A stretch of 64,000 nt of DNA from NCBI GenBank assembly GCA_002105175.1, contig MCGE01000029.1, positions 454,774-518,773 on the forward strand, written 5' to 3'. This DNA comes from Absidia repens. Lineage: Eukaryota; Mucoromycota; Mucoromycetes; Mucorales; Cunninghamellaceae. How positions within the stretch are numbered: position 1 is the stretch's first letter; each line of letters begins with the position of its first letter. Of this stretch, positions 59,224 through 64,000 are shown in pieces. Made by a program: the position numbers and the translations under genes. The notes under the pieces were generated by a model that was not told where the DNA came from, ran no database searches, and saw only the letters and a list, made by a program, of their open reading frames with translations.

Positions 59224-60534
59224 GGAACCTTTTTTTTAATCCTTCTTTTTTTTTTGATCGACTGCAGAAACCCTTAAAGGAATAATGTAGTCACGAATGG
59301 TGATCCTGGTAAATATTGTTAAAAAAGGGCCGAATCATGCAAAAAGATCCATTCCCAGCTTTTCATGCTCTGTCAATGATATTTTCCTTTTTGAGTAAAA
59401 AAAGAGGTCTATGACAATGATATTGATAAAGCACAATCATATTGAATATAATGGTGGACTGGGTATTGTGATGGTATTATTATAATCGGATATCGCGATG
59501 GAATGATCTTGATTGAAAAAAAGAAGCACTTTCGAGAATTAAAAGCAGGAAAGATAATGAAGCAATTTCAAAAGATAAGACTTGGATTTTCTTTTTTGAA
59601 AGAAAAAAGATTGAACCATTAGTTCCTAGAAAATAGGTGATAGTATTGTAGTGGATAAATAAATAAGATAATCCGTTTTTATTTCATGATTATATAGTCA
59701 AAAAGAAGATCATCATTGATTCTTGGATAAAAAAAAAGGGCGGACCTGGTTCTGGGATTTCTGGTGGATCTGACGAATCTGGAAATGGGATTTAGATAAG
59801 GTATAATGGATTTTTTATGAAATGGGCCCACCAATGATAATATTGACTTCAGAGGATATAGTGAATGTAGACTGCCCGGTATGAACGCTGCTTTTTTTTG
59901 ATACACAGAAGGAATCTTTTTTTTTTTTTGAAAGATAGCAGGAATATCCCTTTTTTTTGAAAGATAGCAGGAAATCACTTTTTTTGATAGACAGCAGTAA
60001 TATCTCTTTTTTTTTTGAAAGATAGCAGGAATCACTTTTTTTTTGGATAGACAGCAGCAAACCCTTTTTCTTCTTTTTTTTTTGATAGACAACTGGAATC
60101 CTTTTTTTTTTTTATGATAGGCAGCTGGAACCCCCCTTTTTTTAATATCCTCTTCTTTTTTTTTTTACGGAATGCCTTCATCAGATCTCCAAGGGTTCGG
60201 GCGATCGTTTTAGTTTAGAGATCAGAAGTGTAGTGATGTTTCAATAAAAAGAAAAGTTTTTTCATGAATGAGGAATGAGGGTACCTTTTATTTTGACGGG
60301 GAAGGTAGTTTTTTTTTTAAGTCAGCAGGAATCTTTTTTTTTAAGTCAGCAGGAATCTTTTTTTTTATGACAGCTGGAAACCTTTTTTTTTTTGATAGAC
60401 CACAGGAACCCCCTTTTCTTTTGAAAGATAACAGTAGCCTTTTTTTTTGATAGACAGAAGGAACCCGCTTATGGTTTGATAGATAGCAGGGGTCCTTTTA
60501 ATTTGATAGATAGCAGGGACCTCCTTTTTTTTTA
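59224..60534. repeat. Poly-T minisatellite, blocks 4-6, with spacer
   Basis: Units of T(7-14)+GATAGACAGCAGGAA at 59235-59275, 59885-60150 and 60300-60530, separated by AT-rich unique sequence (59280-59880) and the ACGGAATGCCTTCATCAGATC spacer (60166-60290). No gene. Confidence 0.7.
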
Positions 60535-61200
60535 TTGACGGACCTCTGGATATTTTTGTGAAGGGAATAAAAATAAAATCCCGCTCAGGCTGAATTGTTT
60601 TTCAAGGGGCATCTCCCATTTTCTCTCTCTCTTTCTATCTCCCTTTTTTTTATTGAAACATTATTTCTTTGTCACCATTTTTTGCTCATTGTGGAGGTGG
60701 TGACCTTGGCTTTATGTTATGACTAGTTTAGAAGGGGTTCAGAAAAGGGATTACAAGATGCATGGGGAAACCCTTTCACTTTGGATCGAGGATCTTGAGG
60801 CTCATGATTAGCTTAGTTTATGTCATCTTCTCAATAAAACATACAGTATTTTTGGTTGAAACAAACCACAATAAAAATAACAACAACAATATCTTTGCTT
60901 TAGTAAACATGCATTTGGCTTGATAAAACATGTCTTTGCTTTATTGAAAAGCGCTTCATTAGAAGTTTACAGATCCCACTTGGAGATCCCTTTTTATACA
61001 TCATTCTTTCCTCAGACCTTTTTTTTTCTAACACCATTCTTCAAGGCTAGTAGCTTTATCAACTACCATTGACCTTTATTTATATTTTCTTTCTTTTTGC
61101 ATAGTATTGACTGTCATGATACAATAAAAAGCTTTTATTTTTATTACTATTTTCCAACATAAAGTGGATAACAAAACCATTCTAATGGATTAAGCTAATC
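60535..61200 (+). repeat. Dispersed hairpin repeat, copy 16
   Basis: Head AAATCCCGCTCAGGCTGAATT (60577), CT tract (60620-60650), core 60715-60795 (AGAAGGGGTTC ... GGGGAAACCCTTTC), tail words, AATAAA at 61121. Confidence 0.7.
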
Positions 61201-61720
61201 TATAATCTATTCAACTGCAGTAGGGTATTCTACAATGAGCAACAAAAGAAAGGGTATCCAACGTTGAATGGTGCAACCTGCGCTCAGGAAACGATAGTTC
61301 TGAATTGTATGGTAGGGAATAGAGGAATGAGGAGAGAGATCTATGTTGTTTGGTCGGTGAGATTAGGAGAGAAGTTGAGAGTAATTCTAAGACACAAAAG
61401 GGTGGCTGCAAACGAAAGGGAGAGTGGTCATAAAAAAAAGACGGTGATAGTGAAAATAACAAAGGTGGTTATTAGAAAAGGAGAGTGTGGCTGTAAAAAA
61501 ATAGAAAGGTGATAAGAAAAAAAGATCGATTGCCGGAAAGAAAAAGAGATGGTGGATGCGAAAAAAAGACGGTTGTTGTAAAAAAAACAGAAGGTGCCAT
61601 TACAAAAAGGAAGGTGATGGGTAGAAAAAAAAAGTGGATAGTTTTAAAAAAGAACGAAAGAGGATACTGTCAAGAGAAGGAGAGGACGATGTACTGTATA
61701 TAAACGGTGATATTTCACGG
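61201..61720. repeat. A-rich degenerate repeat
   Basis: Loose repeats of AAAAAAGACGGTNGTTGT-like words (61425-61660). Open frames here are Lys/Arg-rich by composition only. Confidence 0.45.
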
Positions 61721-62440
61721 AGATTTCTAAGAGGGATCTCTAACAGGGATCTGTAAACGGGATCTGCAATTGCTGTTGCATTGGTATCCATTGAAGCGTC
61801 AACACAATGTTAAGCAAAGGGTAATTTCAATTATGCAAAGACATACTGTATTTAATACAAGTGGAATATACTTTTATTGAGGTAAAGATATGTTTTATTG
61901 AAACAAATACATAAACTAAACTAATCATGACATCAAGTTCCTGAATTTAAATGGAAGAGTTTCCTGATGCATATTGTAATCGCTATTCCCAAAAACGTTT
62001 GAAATGGATGTAAGATAATAAAAAGACAAGAGTAAAATAAGTGATACAATTGATATGGTTTTTATTTAATTGATAAAATGTCAAGTCTTTTTATAATAAA
62101 ATGAAGATATTTGTGGCTGTGGATGGGAGCATGATAACGGTGTATTTGAGACTACGGATAGTTGAGGCTGTGTGCTATCTGATGTGTTGAATGACAAGTG
62201 TGAGAATAAGTGGGGAATTCAGGGGTAAAAAATAGAGTGAAGAGATAAGTCGGATATACAAATGATGATGGCATAGATGCTTTTGATGTAAATATTGCTA
62301 AGCAGGAACCAGGAATACGACAACGTTCTAAACTAGTCCTACCATAAAGCCAATTCCAACAGTGCTACGAAGAGACAAAAGCAGTGCAATTTTTTTTTTT
62401 TAAAAAAAAGGAAAAGAAAGAGAAAGAGAAAAAAATCCGA
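61721..62440 (-). repeat. Dispersed hairpin repeat, copy 17, split by a solo LTR
   Basis: Reverse orientation. GATCTSTAA words (61728-61765), tail words (61860-61900), core 61935-61999 continued at 62328-62345, interrupted by the family B LTR within ...AAAACGTT|CTAAACTAG. Confidence 0.7.
62000..62322. mobile_element. Solo LTR, family B, copy 3
   Basis: 323 bp, TGAAATGGATGTAAG ... GGAATACGACA, target duplication ACGTT at 61995-61999 and 62323-62327. Confidence 0.87.
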
Positions 62441-62564
62441 TACCGCCTTTTTATAAAAATAAAGAGAAAGCGCTATTCGAAAAATATTGGTGGACCCAGA
62501 TATCTCTTACATGATTGTAGACAGAAATAAATGTCTAAACTAAAACATATTTTTAAAAGCGAAA

Positions 62565-62770
62565 CTTTTTCCAGTTCAGGTAGCGTATAAAAAGTACAAA
62601 TATTTCCAGTTCAGGTAGCATATAAAAAGTATAATATTTCCAGTTCAGGTAGTATATAAAAAGTACAATATTTCCAGTTCAGGTAGCGTATAAAAGAACA
62701 ATATTTCCACTTCAAGTAAAATATAAAAAGTACGATATTTCCAGTTTAGCTAGCATATAAAAGCAACAAT
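62565..62770 (+). repeat. 34-bp tandem repeat carrying TATAAAA in every unit
   Basis: Six units of the form ATTTCCAGTTCAGGTAGC + RTATAAAAAGTACAAT, spaced 33-35 nt (CC at 62571, 62606, 62640, 62674, 62707, 62740). The last two units are diverged. Confidence 0.85.
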
Positions 62771-63130
62771 GTTTCTAATTACACCTACGTTCACCAACAC
62801 CTTGACCTTATCAACTCACCTTTTTTTTTTTTTTTTTCGTTCACCAACACCTTGACGTCCCCTATATAAAACTCAAAAAAAAAAAACAAACAAAGAGGCG
62901 CTTACGGTTAGGCTACGGGGAGATACTTATACTTTAAATCTGGAGTAAGTAGATTGACACCGGGAGATTATATTTAATTTTGATTTGTTTAGTTACGAAT
63001 TATATTTTAGGTATTACGCCTAAAAAAATTGTACATTTCGCGAAAAGTACAAATGTACAACTTTTTTATCTTCAAACTAGAACAACGAGAGTAGGATCAT
63101 TCGAAGCAGAAAAACACAGGTAATCTGAAT
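62771..63130. repeat. Short direct duplication and AT-rich sequence
   Basis: CGTTCACCAACACCTTGAC occurs twice (about 62787 and 62838), separated by a poly-T run. Nothing coding. Confidence 0.5.
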
Positions 63131-63829
63131 CTAGCAATAAATTTATTGCATTATGACAGAAAGGAAAATAATATATAAAAAAAATATATATATATAATTT
63201 AGGATTGACATTTAATATTTAAGATTTATTATTTTGCTAATTTATACTTTTAGGTTTATATTTTAGATTTTAGCAGAAATGTTTTAAACCTTGGACTTAT
63301 TTTTCTAATAATTATATCTTGTGATATATAATTGTATATTTATTTAATTGTTAGTTTAGATGTTTACATATTAGATATTGGAATATTATGAATTGCATTT
63401 TGCATATTATAATATATATATATATATATATTTGAATTAAGGCATATATATATATATATATATTTATATATATTAATAATTGGTATTAGGAATATAATAT
63501 TGAAAATTAAGATTAGGCTTTATAGGTTTTTAATTTATAATTTTGGATTATGCTTTTATATTTTGACTTTAAGATTTTTTTTTAGGGATAAAATATCTAA
63601 TTTTATATTTTTAAATTTAATATATTTAAGATTTGGGATTTAGAATATTAATTTAGGGATACTATATATAATTTTAGATATATTTTTTTTACATTTATTA
63701 TATGATATATAATTTTATATTTATATTTAGAATTTATATTAATATTTTAATACTTATAGTTAATAATTAAAATTTAAGTTTTAATATTGGATTTGGTGTT
63801 TTATATTAGGATTTAGATTACTAATTTAG
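63131..63829 (+). repeat. Very AT-rich stretch with degenerate TTTAGG/TTTTGG words
   Basis: (TA)n tracts at 63183-63198, 63408-63431 and 63445-63472, with recurring ATTTAGGAT, TTTAGGGAT and TTTTGGATT words that become denser toward the right. No open frame of interest. Confidence 0.6.
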
Positions 63830-64000
63830 GGTTTAGGGCATTGGGGTTCAGACTTTAGGGATTTGGGTTTGGTTTAGGGTTTTTGGTTTGGGTTTTGGGT
63901 TTTGGGTTTTGGGTTTTGGGTTTTGGGTTTTGGGTTTTGGGTTTTGGGTTTTGGGTTTGGGTTTTGGGTTTGGGTTTTGGGTTTTGGTTTGGGTTTGGGT
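63830..64000 (+). repeat. Telomere-like G-rich repeat tract, TTTTGGG type
   Basis: Starts with mixed TTTAGGG/TTTGGG words and turns into about ten perfect TTTTGGG units (about 63888-63955), then TTTGGG/TTTTGGG mixtures to the window end. The G-rich strand runs 5' to 3' toward the right, the orientation of a right-hand chromosome end. The window ends inside it. Confidence 0.7.

Noticed and set aside
61211..61791. Lys/Arg-rich frames near 61.3-61.8 kb
   Set aside because: Composition is explained by AAAAAAGACGG-type repeats; no start or family signal.

Overview
The window looks like a chromosome arm of an early-diverging fungus, most likely Mucoromycota (inference). It is AT-rich, its genes carry many short GT-AG introns (about 55-100 nt), 3' ends carry AATAAA signals, and the encoded proteins read as fungal: Pho85-type CDK, Elp3, Cmc1, fungal HAD/Swiss-Army-Knife protein, FUN26-type transporter. 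No species can be named from the sequence alone.

Positions 1-38404 form a gene-bearing part with about 14 supported genes. In order they are: ethanolamine kinase (5' part, cut by the window edge, -), a membrane-anchored mitochondrial-type J protein (+), a multi-Myb-repeat protein with a presequence-like N-terminus (+), CMC1 (+), a Gln-rich protein of unknown function (-), V-ATPase subunit d (-), ribosomal protein uS3 (-), a short coiled-coil protein (+), a PHO85-like CDK (-), a 15-exon coiled-coil protein (-), ELP3 (-), a Ser-rich protein with SxIP motifs (+), an ENT nucleoside transporter (-), a PLP-dependent aromatic/aminoadipate-type aminotransferase (+), and a HAD/Swiss-Army-Knife protein (-). 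For most multi-exon genes the exon chain was rebuilt by hand, and the exon lengths sum to a multiple of three. Functions are housekeeping: lipid head-group synthesis, mitochondrial biogenesis, vacuolar acidification, translation, tRNA wobble modification, nutrient signalling, transport and amino-acid metabolism. There is no operon-like logic, only head-to-head pairs sharing promoters.

Positions 38405-64000 contain no convincing host gene. This half is a nested pile of repeats ending in a long AT-rich stretch and a tract of TTTTGGG-type repeats. That composition and the G-rich strand orientation fit a subtelomere leading to a right-hand chromosome end. It holds a young Ty3/gypsy chromovirus (298-bp LTRs that look identical, 5-bp target duplication CATAC, one frameshift in an A7 run). 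It also holds at least eight solo LTRs of five families (seven with an exact 5-bp target duplication, plus one degenerate gypsy LTR), a 648-bp element with 169-bp terminal inverted repeats, three tandem copies of a roughly 1.15-kb unit, and poly-T-rich minisatellites.

The most distinctive and apparently undescribed feature is a dispersed repeat seen at least 17 times in both orientations. Its core has a potential hairpin (AGAAGGGTTT ... GGGGAAACCCTTTC), preceded by a CCCGCCCACGTG-like box and a pyrimidine tract and followed by serial CAATAAAA signals. It sits between genes in the first half and dominates the second half, where solo LTRs have inserted into it. Whether it is a non-autonomous transposon or a family of non-coding RNA genes cannot be settled from sequence alone.
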